From Obelidium mucronatum (lineage: Eukaryota > Chytridiomycota > Chytridiomycetes > Chytridiales > Chytriomycetaceae): a stretch of 64,000 nt of DNA. Shown piece after piece: positions 8,642 to 21,042 of this stretch (position 1 is its first letter; each line of letters begins with the position of its first letter). The position numbers and the translations under genes are program-made. The stretch is from contig JAIVFH010000008.1 of NCBI GenBank assembly GCA_025765595.1, positions 62,001-126,000 of the forward strand. Reading direction: 5' to 3'. Under the pieces are notes generated by a model. It did not search any database, was not told the DNA's origin, and worked only from the letters and a program-made list of their open reading frames with translations.

Positions 8642-11181
8642 CTACACCCTCCATGCCTTAAACCACATTCTCCCCTTCAGCCCAGCCGCCTGCTCGTATT
8701 TATACCCAAACGCAAATTCTTTAAAGTACCAAAACATGAGGAGATCTACAGCAATAAATCCCCAAATAACAGCACGACCCACAATGGTCCTCCGGACAAA
8801 CACCCGCTTCACAAGATGCTCCACCATATATGCAAACAAAATCATTCCAAATTGAAGTGCAGGCAGATAGTGATGAATGTAAGTGACACGGGGCATGAGA
8901 ATATAAGGGATAAAGTTGACAAGCCATCCAACAATACCAATCTTGAACATGAAGAAAAAGTCATCGAGCTGTTCTGCTGTTTTGAAGTCTTTGGTGATTT
9001 TGAAGAACTTCCAACGAATGAGATAGGTGGCTGCAGTCACAACGTAAACGACAAGGGAAGCACTGACACCTAACCAAATCAGTGGAAGCCCTAGAATATT
9101 GTAATTGTATCCGGCTCCTCCAATAACAAGGTTTGTTTGAAGAGTTGGCCATTCCCAAGGATATGATTCGATTGAGGATTTCACTTTCCCTGGTTCTGGA
9201 ACAAGCATACTGTTACCCAGGATTTTGTCATAATTATCATCCATAAAGGATGAGAAAAAGTTCCAAGGGTAGTCTTTTTTGGTGGCAGGCGGGACTATTG
9301 AAAGAGTGTTATGTCCCGATTTCAAAAAATGGGTGAAATGAAAAATCCACTCAACGTTCAGGATTCCAGTGTTCTTCGATATTCCATAAACTGTTTCTAC
9401 TGTTTTCCCAGTTTATGGAATCCAGCGTACATGCAACTTCTTGTTGTTCAAAGCCCCAATTTTTGTCCAGCTTTGTCATATGGTCGGATCGTAAGAAACA
9501 GCCTGATTTTACATGCTTGATTCTGAAGCGAGTAGTCAGAGTGCGGAGCGGGCCTTTCCATTTTCCAAGATCCTATGTAATTAAGCGTCAGCAATAGCAT
9601 GACAAAGAAAGGAGACAAGTCGTACATCAACAACAATAATTTTCCACAAATCCAATTCATCTGCTTCCTTCTCACTACCGCCAAAAGAAACTTCCCGATA
9701 CAACTCTCCACTCGTGGGCGCACCATACTCGCTATGACTTCTCAGATTCTTGCCACTGAGTCGATGTTGAATTCTCACGACATCCCCGTTTTTTATGATC
9801 TTCTTATCTTTCGGTTTCGTAGCTCCCGGGGTGGGTTCCAAAAATACAAATCGATTGTTTTCATCGTGTCGGAACCCATATAACGTCACTTGCTGTTCCT
9901 TGGATCCGATTGGGTAGTTGTGTGGGTGGGAGTGGAGAATGCCACCGCCAGCTCCATGATATCGGATTTGCACTTCACTACCATAGGCGATATTCACTGG
10001 ACCTGTGCTTATATCGCTTCCAATGAGATGGTACTGAAAGAGAGATCCCATCTTGGAGTCTCCAGGACCACTGTGAGTCAGAACAGAGAAATGAATGGAG
10101 AACGCAGCGAGATAGACGGACAATGGTAAAATAATGAGGAAAGCAATACGAGTGAGCCAATGGAGAATATATGGGAGCGGTTTCGCTTCCCCATTGTACA
10201 GCATAGCAAAGAGATCATTCGCAGTGTGGAGACCAACGACAGCGACAACAAAGAGGCCGACCCATTTTACGCTCATACAGCAACCGATGGAGAAACCAGT
10301 GGCCGCCATCCAGAAGTACCAGCCTTGAGAGAATGGCCTGAAACTGGGAATCAGAACAACAACAACCAAGCTATACAATTCATAGCAGTACGTACGCGTT
10401 CTTTTGGAAATTTCTGAATCGAAAAAGCGAAAACAACGATAGAGACGTGAAAAAGAGGAGCAATGGATCAAGGAGGATAAACCGACTGAGAACCAAGGTC
10501 GCAACATCTGTGAGGGCCATGACACCAAGAAATACAGCAGCATCTTGAGACAAATGCAGCTCTAAACCAGTTAAATAGGCAAGTGGCACTGTGGCTGCTG
10601 CCAGAATAGCGCAACACGCGCGAATGGGGGTGTAGTATAGAGTGTTTGGGTACGTTGCTCCACTGTCAAATTCGAACAGACCATCGAAGCCAACAAAATT
10701 AGCGAATAGACCCAGCATTGATTTCCCAAGTGGAGGGTGGAGGTCCGTGTACCTTGAATCATTCAACAAAGTCAGCCAAAAGTGCAACCAAAAACACTCA
10801 AAAACGAACCACTTCCGCGTCTGGTAAAAGCCAGCAAACTTCCCAAAGTGGGCTTCGTCCCACACAACCGTGTTTGCCTTTCCAATCTGGAACAAGCGGG
10901 TAAAGAGGGCCAGAAGACTCAGAACGCCGAGGATCACTGCATTCGCCCGCAGTGGCACACTCGATTTTGCTTCTTTGTTGATTTTTTTGTACTTCTGCTC
11001 AGAGTCGAATGGATCCTAATTGGAGGCCTTTGAGTTGATGTTGTTTGCGGGTACAAAAGAGAGCTACCAGGGATCCCTTAGACTCAAACGGAAGCGATAT
11101 TCCCTGATAACTTGATTTCTTCATCAGCGAAGGCGGCTGTTGGTGTGAGGTGTTCCTCTGCCGAAAGTCAGCTGTTGTCAT
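8642..11181 (-). CDS. Protein O-mannosyltransferase (PMT family, GT39)
   Basis: The first exon, 11181-11068, joins in frame to exon 2 at 11015 through a 52-nt intron; several more exons follow down to 8642. The enzyme transfers mannose from dolichyl-phosphate mannose to Ser/Thr of secretory proteins in the ER membrane. Diagnostic parts are W-D-E-A-H-F-G-K-F (the conserved D-E pair of the first lumenal loop), D-L-H-P-P-L-G-K, many hydrophobic helices and MIR-domain blocks (L-H-S-H-P-H-N-Y-P and E-Q-Q-V-T-L-Y). The C-terminal exon (9325-8642) carries P-R-V-T-Y-I-H-H-Y-L-P-A, typical of PMTs. The MIR wording is closest to PMT2-type enzymes, but I cannot fix the subfamily. The 7TM gene on the same strand ends only 31 bp upstream of this start. 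Confidence 0.9.
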
Positions 11182-11212
11182 TTGATTGGTTGAAATAAAT
11201 CTTTGGACCAGT

Positions 11213-12396
11213 TTATTCTACACTCTTTGGTGGCAAAGGCGGGAAACTGTGTTCGACTTGCAGGGCGGAAGCCGCAGAGCTTCCTGTTCGAGAAGACCTT
11301 CGAGTGGCCAAATCAAACGAGACTCTTCGTTCCCGAGAAGATCCCGTTCGCAACACTGGTCCGCCCTGAATAAGATCTTGATCGCTGTTAAGCGATCCAG
11401 GCACTTTAATCATAGCCAAGCTGTTAATACTGCCTCTACCGATCGGGGTATTTGGCATAGTCGTTATTGTGCTTGTTTCTTGCATAATCATCGTACCGGT
11501 TTGAATCTTCAAGTCTGGAATGGTTAACTTCCCCGCTTCTGTATTCGATGCACTTGAATTTGAAATCACTTTCAGGAACTGTGGCGACATGATTGATTTG
11601 ACACACGCAAGGGGGACCATGCAATAGCCTCTGAATTGAGTGTAAGAAAACATGATTGGATAGAAGGTTAATAGTTATCGAAAACTACTCACATATTCCA
11701 GAGAATATTGGTGTAAAAGTTTCCCCCAAAAGTTTTGTAGCTGATACTTCCAGCCAGATACACAAAGGACACTCCACCTGTCCCCAAACACGTTTGCAAC
11801 AAGTCCCATTTCTTTCGTTTCTCTTCTGCGTCGTACACTTTTTGCATTAGCTGCCTCAGGAACCAAACGTCGAAAAATAGAAAGGATAGCCCAACAGCAC
11901 CCGCTTGATAAACGTCTTGAAGAAAGCAGTAGTCAATGTTGGAATACATGCAGGGAATATTTGTAGCTAAATTTGAAGCGATGCTCAAAGCCAATATAAC
12001 GGTATCAAGGAGGCCGCGTTTTATGAGCTTTTCTGGTGCAATTTTCAGTTTGCGATAGTATAGCAGCCAGAATGTTTGGAGGTAAATCACGGCCTGGAAC
12101 GCGTAGTAAACATGTAAAGGAGTGTCGCATGTGATTGATTCTGATCCCGTAAACATGAGGCAATCCAGCAAAAAGAATCCGCTAATAGACCCGAGCATGT
12201 TTGATAGTATGGAGGAAAAAATGATCGCCCAAAGTAGCGTCTTCTTGTGGGAAAAGAAGGCCTCGTTGAGAAGCACAAGCGAGCAGTACAATTGCAGAGT
12301 AAGAAAACCTGTCCAAGTGGCGTTGTCGATTTGTGACCACGTGTAGCTATTTGTCCACCCAACGGCAACTGTTTCTCGTCGCGAGAGTGAAGCCAT
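11213..12396 (-). CDS. Seven-helix membrane protein, family member 1
   Basis: Two exons, 12396-11693 and 11630-11213, give 373 residues. The N-terminus is short and extracellular-looking with N-A-T-W (possible N-glycosylation). About seven hydrophobic segments follow, then a Ser/Thr- and Arg-rich cytoplasmic-looking tail. Shared marks with the copies at 21479, 35209 and 36265 are: D-C-L in the second helix region, Y-Y-R-K-L-K after helix 3, S-F-L-F-F-D-V-W-F, G-G-N-F-Y-T-N followed by W-N, and P-Q-F-L-K. The intron interrupts the W-N-(M/I) codon as in the copies at 35209 and 36265. The topology fits a receptor-like protein, but no known GPCR signature (DRY, NPxxY) was found. Function unknown. 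ATG 12408 is an alternative start. Confidence 0.8.
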
Positions 12397-12656
12397 GAAG
12401 ATTTTCAATCTTGGACGACAATTACTTTAAAAAGCCAAAGAAAAAAGCCGTGAATTTTGAGAACGAAAAAGCTCCTTTCATGTGGCTTGCTGTTGTGAAC
12501 AGTAGGAATATAGCCATATTTTTGTGTACTGTTTCGATTCTATTTTAAGGAATATCTGAAACATCGAAACCTTCCTTTTCCAGACAATTTCCACGCGAAC
12601 AAGACTGCTGAATCTAAACACAAACTAAAAAAAAAGATCCTAAAAACTCACGCCTC
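12397..12656. promoter_or_regulatory. Divergent promoter region: 7TM (-) and GH26-like (+)
   Basis: 260 bp separate the two outward-facing start codons. The sequence is AT-rich; no defined motif was recognised. Confidence 0.45.
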
Positions 12657-14359
12657 ATGCTCATGTTATCAGTACCAGGATTCGCACTTGTTTTATTGGT
12701 CCCCACAATCGTGCATGGCCTTGCCAAGCTTGAACCTCCCAACGGGAAGCTAATTTTTGGTCCTTGGTTCGATAGTTCTACTGGTCCAGTCAGCAGTGGA
12801 GAGACTGCCGCTGGATGGAACAGAAAGATTGGTTATAATTCAGGTATGGTATCGCGTCACAACAAATCTTAAATCTTCCACTGAACAAATATTTGTCATA
12901 GGCGTATTCCAAGCTTATCAGCACATGCCTCTCAGAACTCCATTCAATGGCCCACCGGATTACGACACGTCCAACCACAATGCCGACGGAACATTAAACA
13001 TCAATATATTTAATGATGGAACAGATGCTGCCATTTTCTTCACGATTTATCCCGATAACTCAACTGGTATTCTAGATAGTGACATCACAGCGTTAGCCAA
13101 CCAATGTGCAGAAATAATTGTAAGCCTCTCTCTTCCAATTCTTTCATCAAATATCTAATTTAAGTTATCATAGGCTGTGACTGGAAGAAAGATGTACTTG
13201 AGATTTGCTGTAAGGAAGTTTTTACACATCTTGATCTACTCACAAGTCCTAAAAACCCCAATTTTCAACCAAAAAATTTAGCCGGAAATGAATGGTGGCT
13301 GGATGGGTTACAGTGGAAACCCAGCTGCCTTTATATCCCTTTGGAGAAAAGTCTACACTGCAATCAACGCTGTTGCCCCAAGCATCGCCATGGTTTGGTC
13401 ACCAAATCCAGATGTGCAGTCTGGATTATATCCATACGCGCCATATTGGCCTGGACCAGAATACGTGGATTGGGTCGGACTGAGTATCTACTGGAAGGGA
13501 TTACAAGACAATTACCCCATCTCATACATTTCAAATACACTCTGTCCAAGCGATTTCACTGCTCAAGTAATGGATGCCCAGGGTCCACAAGGTGGAAAAA
13601 TATCATTTTATCAGACGTATGCCGTTGCTTTCGATAAACCCTTTGTGGTTAGTCTCAGTCTGTGGTAATTCTGTCCAATCCTTATTGAATTGTATTTTTA
13701 AGATCTCTGAGGGAGGTGGTGCATTTCAAACGCACAACTCAAGAAACGGAGTAACAAGTCTTACGGACCCCGGTCCAGGGCGTGTGGCTACTGTGATGGT
13801 TCGTTTCCATGAGGTTGCCCAGCACATTAACACACCCTATTAATACACACAGGGGTACTGGTACTCCAATATTTTTAATCCGGCATTTATGGCAAGATAT
13901 CCACGATTCAAGATGATTCTGGCTTTCGAAATTTGGAAGGTGGGCAACCAAACCTGTTGCTGAGTTGAACAACATTTGACTCTGTGCAACTTTAAAATAC
14001 AGAGAGAGAACGAAGACGTTTATACTTCTGATCGAGACTTTAGAATTACTGCCGATGAGCCAACGATTGCAGCATTCCGCGCTGAACTTCAGAAGCTTGA
14101 TGCGGCAGGAACAATGCTTTGGGCAAGCCCCGCTAAACCATCGCCATCACCATCACCACCAGCTACAACGACTACAAGATCAAGTACTACGTCAAAGGCC
14201 CCAGCTGTGAATACAGTCACAAGTGCCGTTGTTTCACCACAACAACCTTCGCAAAATCCGGCCAAAGATGCCAATCATACAAGCTCCTCGCGTTCAATTA
14301 GTCCCTTTTCTCCTGTCCTGATGCTTTCAGTGCTCATGACAGTCATGTTCTTTTTCTAA
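12657..14359 (+). CDS. GH26-like secreted, GPI-type beta-mannanase-like glycosidase
   Basis: Seven exons join cleanly: 12657-12843, 12902-13119, 13174-13209, 13282-13647, 13703-13798, 13853-13939 and 14003-14359. A signal peptide is followed by a (beta/alpha)8-type glycosidase. Its acid/base motif is A-P-E-M-N-G-G-W (exon 3/4 junction, about 13282) and its nucleophile motif is V-I-S-E-G-G (exon 4/5 junction, about 13703). W-S-P-N and D-W-V-G-L-S sit between them, as in clan GH-A family 26. A Ser/Pro/Thr-rich stalk and hydrophobic C-terminus (from about 14280) suggest a GPI anchor and wall attachment. Both catalytic glutamates are present, so it is expected to be active, probably on mannans or other beta-glycans. 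The substrate is inferred from family only. Confidence 0.82.
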
Positions 14360-14900
14360 ATTCTAGCTACTACCAACAATAAATATCTCGAATTCAGAAA
14401 AAAAGACCAAAACCATGAAAAGCATACGCGATAAGCCAAAAAAAAACGGGATAGAAAAACAAGACATGAAACATTGCCAACTGGTGAAATCAAGATACGT
14501 ATGTTCTTTGTATACGAAAATGTAAATCTTCAAACAAAGAAAATCAACAAGTAAATCCTCTGGCCGTCTTTGCAAAGAAGAGCAACACACCCGCTGTTGT
14601 CCACTTTGCTCAATTAATCTCAAAAGGCTCCGTTTTTTGGGGGACGAGGAGGAAAACGAAACCAAAAGGGAAATCGAGAGACGGATTTCTATAACCGACA
14701 CGTCTATTCATCAAATCGGACAAGGAATCATCCGGCATCATCTTTAACTGTGCGTTTGATCGACCGGTGGAAAACTGAAGATATATACGGATATCACTAT
14801 ATTCGCTCAGAAGAGAAGCTGCGAATAGCGCCATTTGTTGAACAAGGAATATTCCATCAGACCTTAAAAAGTATCCCACCATCAATCAAAATCAATCACA
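14360..14900. other. Intergenic region
   Basis: 540 bp between the GH26-like stop and the MOK kinase start. Open frames are short and without recognisable domains. It presumably holds the MOK promoter. Confidence 0.35.
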
Positions 14901-17900
14901 ATGAGCGACTACAATTCATCAAACGACAAACCAAAACCAGAAGGAAGTGCTACAAAACTGGAAGGTTTGGAGAATCGTTTGGAAGCCAAAGTCCATAAAG
15001 CCAACCCAATCCCCCCAATTTCAATACCCCCAATACACAGACTTCAGACTCATGTGCAAACTGGGTGAAGGAACGTTTTCGGAAGTTTTAAAAGTCAAAC
15101 ATAAACGGACGGGTCAGATCTATGCCATGAAACGATTTCGGAAACACTTCAACACGTAAAAACCCCCTTTTGGGACATTAAACGAAAAGCAAATCGAAAA
15201 AACTGATTCTACTATTGCTTGAAATAGATTTGAGGAAATCGAAGGACTACGCGAAATCCAAGCATTGAAACGGCTGAATCCACATCCCCACATTGTCGAC
15301 TTGCATGATGTCGTATTGTAAGCGCCGAGCCTGCGATATTTTATTTTTTTGTCAAATATTAAATTTGGATTAATCCTGTCTCGTTCCTAGCGAACCTCGG
15401 AACGGTGTACTTGTCGCTCAACTTTTGAACTATGGATTGTAATTTGTACGAACTCATTTCTCGGAAGAACCTTCTCATGACCGAAAGCAAAGCCAAAATG
15501 TATATGCACCAAATTTGTAAAGGACTGGAATATATCCATGGGTTTGTTTGTTTGTTTTTCACGTGTCTTTTTGGTGTGAGTGAGAATGTGCTGATGTAAA
15601 GTCTTCTTCAGGAAAGGGATCTTTCACCGTGACATCAAACCGGAGGTAATAACGTCCCTTGGAACGGGCTGAAATCAATCGTACTAACAATAATAATGAA
15701 CCAGAATATATTGGTCAAAGACTTCAACATCAAAATCGCCGATTTTGGATCCTGTCGAGGGATCCACTCAAAACAACCCTACACTGAATACATTGCAACC
15801 AGATGGTACAGGCCTCCAGAATGTCTCCTGTGTGACGGGATATATACGTTTAAAATGGATATTTGGAGCGCTGGATGCGTTCTATACGAAGTCATTTCGA
15901 AACAGCCGTTGTTCCCAGGATCAAATGAGTTGGATCAGATTCATCGAATACATAACGTGATGGGAACACCAAGTCCTAAATTGTTGAAGCAGATGTTGGG
16001 GTGCGTCTGTTTTCCCCTTCCTTTCTTTTACTTATTTTAGGTTGTCTGTCTCACGCAACTACAATTGCTTGTCAAATAGAAGTCGAGCCAGCTCTCCAAA
16101 GTTTCAGTTCACACCCAAGGAAGGCACAGGAATAAGGACATTGCTACCATACGTTTCGCAAGACTGTGTTGATATCATCAATGCGCTACTGATTTATAAC
16201 CCCGATGAGAGGTACACCTAGCACAACAGAAAAGTGGCTCTCTCAAAATTCTAACTCTCCTCAATCATCATTTTTCACAGGATTACCGCCAAAGACGCTC
16301 TTAAGCATGGCTTTTTCAAGGATATCAATACACTCAAGTCCAATTCAGTTGTGTCCCAGGATTCTCTGAATGCAGCAGGAAAAGTCGCCCCTCCCGCAAA
16401 ATCAAAAGTGAGTTCTGGCGACACAAGACCACTCTTCTTTTTTGACGGTGATTTTATTTTACACATCCAGAACAATGATGCATCCGACACGACTGATTCA
16501 AATGTCACGCTTGTGGCATCTTCTACGTATATAAAAGCCCCTCCAAAAGAAGAGCATAAAGTACAAGAAGAGGATCAATCCGCTGTACAAGGTTTTTATT
16601 TTTTATTTTTATTTTTATTTTTTTGAGTTTCATACCTTGATTCTAACTCGGATTTGACTACTACAACAGCGAGCTCAATGGTTACTATCGCCGAATCCGA
16701 ATCCCTTCCATCAGAAACCGACATAACCGACGCTGCAACCGGGACACACTCGATTCATCGACCCAAAGCCAAGGAAGTCGAACCGCAAATGAATGATGCA
16801 GAAAAACCACCACAATATCACTCCCGGAAACCATCAGAACATATACACTTACCAGCGATACCCAACCTCGAGCATCATCACAAACAGCATTCCAATAAAC
16901 CCCATCACTCGGATACACACGGAGGAAAACACCATGAGAAACAACCGCACGAGAAAGCTCCAGAGACAAATCATCCAGAACTGGATCTTTTTATCGGACA
17001 TGCACCGACTCAAACCTCAGTAGACCATCATACAACTCACACCCACACACAACATCAACCCCCTCCCAAACCCAATCATCAACCGCTCCAACAACAACAG
17101 CAACACCAGCACCAACAACAACAGCAAGCCACAGACACAAAGCACTTGCCTTCCCTCTTTTCAAACACAACCTATCACCAACAACAGCAACACCAAGCCC
17201 AAATCCAAAAGCAACTACTCGTCCAGCAACAACAAGCAGCAGGATCTCAAATACAACAACAACCGAAAATGCAATACCTACAACCCTTGGGCCATGCAAC
17301 AGGGATACCCCAACAACAACAATCACAGCAGCAACATCAGGAAAAATATGACCCAGCTGCTGCATCAAACACAAACACGATACCACACGGACAACAACAA
17401 CAACAACCACCCGCTGCTCCCACAAACGCTCCAGCCATCAACAATACCAGCATAACTAGCCTCAACAACAACAATAACACCGACTCCACCACCTCCTCCT
17501 CTACAAGCATACCGACAACAAAAGAACCGAAACGACGGACCGTCAACATGGCAGGAATGCAGGAAAAGAAGGCTGCTGAAGCGTTGCTGGCACGGGCGAG
17601 GCGGATCCAACAAGTCGGTGGTGCGCCTACTGGCGTGGAGAAAAGGAACTCGCATAAGGTGGGGAGGTTACATGGCGGCGCTGGTGGTGCTGGAAATGGT
17701 GCTATGGCGGCCGCTGCTGCTGATCCAATGATGTTTGGAGTTGTTGGTAAAAATGCGCCGAGTAATAATACTACAAAGGTGAGTTTTTTTTTTGCGACGG
17801 ATTTGGCGGAGCGGTTTTTTTTTCTAATTAATGCGTTTTGATTTTCCCTCAAGTTCCCTGTCTTGAGTTTTGTACCTCCACAGAATGGATCGTCTTCTTT

Positions 17901-18211
17901 ATTAGGACAAGGTGCTGGTGGTGGTGGCGGTGGAAACTTGCCGCCTTTGCAAGGACACGATATGGAGACCAAGAGCAAGTTTAAATTTGCTCAGAGCCAG
18001 ATACCAAAGGTTCGTTGAAAAAAGTTGCTTTTTTTGTTATTGTTTTTGGCTTTCTTTGACGGGTTTCGCTAAAACAAAATGCTTCATATTGTAACAGGAT
18101 GCAGTCATGTTACCGTCGCTAACAGACAAGAGCACGATGAAATTGAGTCTGGCCCCTTCAGTGTTGGAAAGCAGTGCAACAACTAATTTACCAGCTTTAA
18201 AGCGGAAATAA
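14901..18211 (+). CDS. MOK: MOK-type protein kinase (MAPK/MAK/MRK overlapping kinase), one frame break
   Basis: Exons traced: 14901-14964, 15041-15155, 15228 to about 15317, 15391-15541, 15612-15645, 15705-16000, 16080-16211, 16281-16407, 16471-16591, 16670-17778 and 17884 to 18211 with one more intron near 18010-18098. The kinase domain is complete: G-E-G-T-F-S-E-V, H-R-D-I-K-P-E-N split by an intron, D-F-G-S-C-R, and the T-E-Y activation motif followed by A-T-R-W-Y-R-P-P-E-C-L-L. The run L-R-E-I-Q-A-L-K-R-L-N-P-H-P closely follows human MOK. MOK kinases act in cilium and flagellum length control, fitting a zoosporic fungus. A Gln/His-rich tail of about 400 residues follows. At about 15431 the frame slips by +1 between L-L-N and M-D-C-N-L-Y-E-L, with no intron signal, probably an indel. 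Confidence 0.88.
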
Positions 18212-18520
18212 CGCTTCTATTCACACTGAATGAAGTTTTGTTTTTTTGGTTCTTTTCGGTTTTGGTTTTCTTTGGGTTTTTGTTGTTGACAGTTTTGCCT
18301 CCTTATAATAGATAAACGTTTCCCCTTACATATACTTTTTTTTTTTGGATATTATTATTCTTTTTTCTTGTTTTTTCTAATCCGTCCTTAAAAGAATAAT
18401 CCGTCTTCCTCGAAGTGTATGTATTCTCCCTCCTCCCTCAATAAAAGTCACGCCACGCCACGAAAAACAGTGGGGTATCCCTCCCCCCATTTCCTGTTAG
18501 AAATCATCTTCAAATTGAAC
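18212..18520. other. 3' flank of the MOK kinase gene, T-rich
   Basis: T-rich, low-complexity sequence with two possible AATAAA-like signals near 18430-18445. No gene was seen. Confidence 0.3.
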
Positions 18521-18996
18521 CATCCAAGCCTCAACGACACGTCCGCCAAGAACACTTCCGTTATATCCAGCTCCTGATACACACGCTTTTAGAACATCTG
18601 AATTCATGTTGCTGGAACCGAATGACTATATAATACGCCCCCCAAAAGAAAGAGTCTCAATAATTACGCAGAAGGAGTGAAAAGATCTGTGTGTCAAAAA
18701 AAAAAAACAACCTTGGATCCAGAATTTGGAAATCCAGACGCGGAAGCAGATGCAGATTCATCGCAAGCCGCAGAAGAGAATGAATCTTTTGGTGAATCAA
18801 ATGAATTGAATAGATTTGATGAAGATGTTGGTGATTGATGAACGGGAGTTGCTGTTGTTCGTATCGGTTTTGGTAGAGAACTCGCAGAAAACACAAAGGT
18901 CCGATCAGAGGAAGATAAAACGGATGCCATTCGCACAGAGCACCGAAATAATCCGGATCGGCTGAAGACATTTGCCGTTGCTGTGATTCGAGACAT
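18520..18996 (-). CDS. Possible small gene, unrecognised
   Basis: From ATG 18996 a frame encodes a Ser-rich, Arg-containing peptide resembling a mitochondrial presequence (M-S-R-I-T-A-T-A-N-V-F). It reaches a donor-like AAG|GTTGTT near 18706. A second short frame at about 18624-18520 (M-N-S-D-V-L-K-A, ending in D-D-F) could be its last exon, but the phases do not join clearly. No family is recognised. This may be a small genuine gene or chance open frames. Confidence 0.25.
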
Positions 18997-19341
18997 GTTC
19001 GTGAATCGAATAATAAAAGTGAAAAAGAAAAAAAGAAAGTGGACCAAAAATTCAAACCCCTTTTACATTAATGTAATAATATGTACTGATTCAAAAACTA
19101 GTACAATGACATGTATTGTGTTTTCACTTTTGGCTTTCGCTGCGTTTTTCCGCGTTTATCCGATAATTCCGATTTGACATTGTGCATTTCAATTCTTAAG
19201 AGCACAGGAACGTACAGAAGACATGCAAATTGTTGTTCAACATTGTTATTCGTGCTTCTGCTTTTTTGTTCTTTGGAAATCTGTTTCGTTCCACCTAACA
19301 ACACTCACCAAGCAACAACACCACCACGCAACAAGCACCCG

Positions 19342-21042
19342 ATGGACGATTTCGACGTTGAAGCGATGCTGGAGGCGCCGTTCAAGGCAGACAAGCCGGG
19401 CGAGCACGAGGGCCCACGCGAGGTTTGCGCAGTAGTAGTTGGGTGTTCCGTGCTAACGCAGACGCAGGAGGTTGCTGGGCTCTACGACGACCTCGTTGTC
19501 GACCGCGCGCAGAAGCGAGACGACAAGAAGGACGAGCGCCGGGAGCGCGGCGGCCGCAGCGAGCGAGAGCGCGACAGAGACAGAGACAGAGGAGACAGAG
19601 ACAGAGACCGCCGGCGCTCGCGCTCGCCGCCCCGGCGGGAGAGAGAGAGCGAGAGCGAGAGAGAGACCGGCCGCGGCGGCTGACGAAGGAAGAAGTGCAG
19701 CTGCAGGAAATCGAACGCGACTCGAGAACTGTGTTTGTCATGCAGCTGGCGGCGCGCGTGCGGCCGCGCGACATCGAAGACTTCTTCGAGCTGGGCGAAT
19801 ACAAGCTGAAGGTGGGTCTCTTGTTTCTGGTTTTTGGTTTCTGGTTTTTGGTCTTACTGGCGAGAACAGGTCAAGGACGTGCGTCTCGTCACAGACAGAA
19901 ACACGCGAAAGTCAAAGGGCGTCGGCTACGTCGAATTCAAGGAAAAACAGTCTGTCACAAAGGCTATCGCAATGAGTGGGACGAAACTGCTGGGCATCCC
20001 AATGATTATTCAACACACTGAAAGTGAAAAGAATAGAATCGCCGAGGAAGCCGCCCGGGCCGCCGCAGAACTCGCCGCGGCATCTTCCACCTCTGCTACT
20101 GCTATAACCGTCGCTGCCACGGGCGGGCCTGCCGCCAATGCTCTGTCTAGAATCTATGTGGGGTCTCTGGATTTCACACTCACTGAAGATGACATTCGTT
20201 CTCTTTTTGAAATCCATGGTCCTATAGATTTCGTGAATCTCCACAAAGACTCTGAGACTGGTCGCTCAAAAGGTTTTGCCTTTGTTCAGTTCAAACGCGC
20301 CGAGAACGCCAAACAGGCCCTGGAAAAAATGCATGGGTATGAGCTGAAGGGGCGGCAGTTGAAGGTGGGATACTCGACTGAAGCAGATAAATCGGGACTG
20401 GCGTACAATGCTACCGTTGGCCTTGCCAATGCGTTGGCTGCGAAGGGTGGAAATGGATTGATGACATCTTTAGATGAAGAGGAGAAATTGGGTGTTGCCC
20501 TAGTCAGCTCAAGCCCGTGCCTGCGTTGATGGCGAATCTCGCCAGACGGGACGATCCGTCCGCTCCTTCGGTTGCGGTTCCTGTTGTAGCGTAAGTGGAT
20601 TCAACCTTAATTTATGTCATGTTCGGGTTCTTGAACCTTTTTTTTATTTTTTTTATTTTAGAAAACTGGAAGTATCAGCGACTCGTTGTGTATTACTCAA
20701 AAACATGTTTGACCCTACCCAAGAAACAGAACCTGATTGGGACACTGAAATCCGGCAAGACGTGAAGGAAGAATGTGGAAAGTATGGTAAGATTGTGCAT
20801 ATCGCTGTGGACAAGAATTCTCAGGTATTTTATTTTGGTGGCCCTATGTTTGTGGTCAGCACTGAAGCTAATCGCGACTGTATATATAGGGATTCATATA
20901 TATTAAGTTTGATGCCATCCCTTTTGCGCAACAGGCCATTAATGCCTTGAATGGCCGCTTCTTTGCTGGAAAGCAGATTTCGGCCACCTTTATGCTAGAC
21001 GTTGTCTATCACGCAAAGTATCCTGAAGCCGCCTATCTCTAA
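19342..21042 (+). CDS. RBM39: RBM39/CAPER-type splicing factor (RS region plus three RRMs), two frame breaks
   Basis: Exons: 19342-19422, 19468-19811, 19870-20590, 20662-20824 and 20890-21042. The start ([12 protein letters not shown]) matches the RBM39 N-terminus. An Arg/Asp/Ser-rich RS region leads into [11 protein letters not shown] (RRM1), then R-I-Y-V-G-S-L (RRM2, about 20150). The last RRM starts at N-M-F-D-P and contains T-E-P-D-W-D-T-E-I, typical of the UHM domain. The protein couples 3' splice-site recognition and transcription. Two frame breaks have no intron that can explain them: one in the (GA)n stretch near 19640-19670, between the RS region and R-P-R-R-L-T-K-E-E, and one near 20508 before [10 protein letters not shown]. 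Both look like one-base indels. The 5' 450 bp are very GC-rich. Confidence 0.9.
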
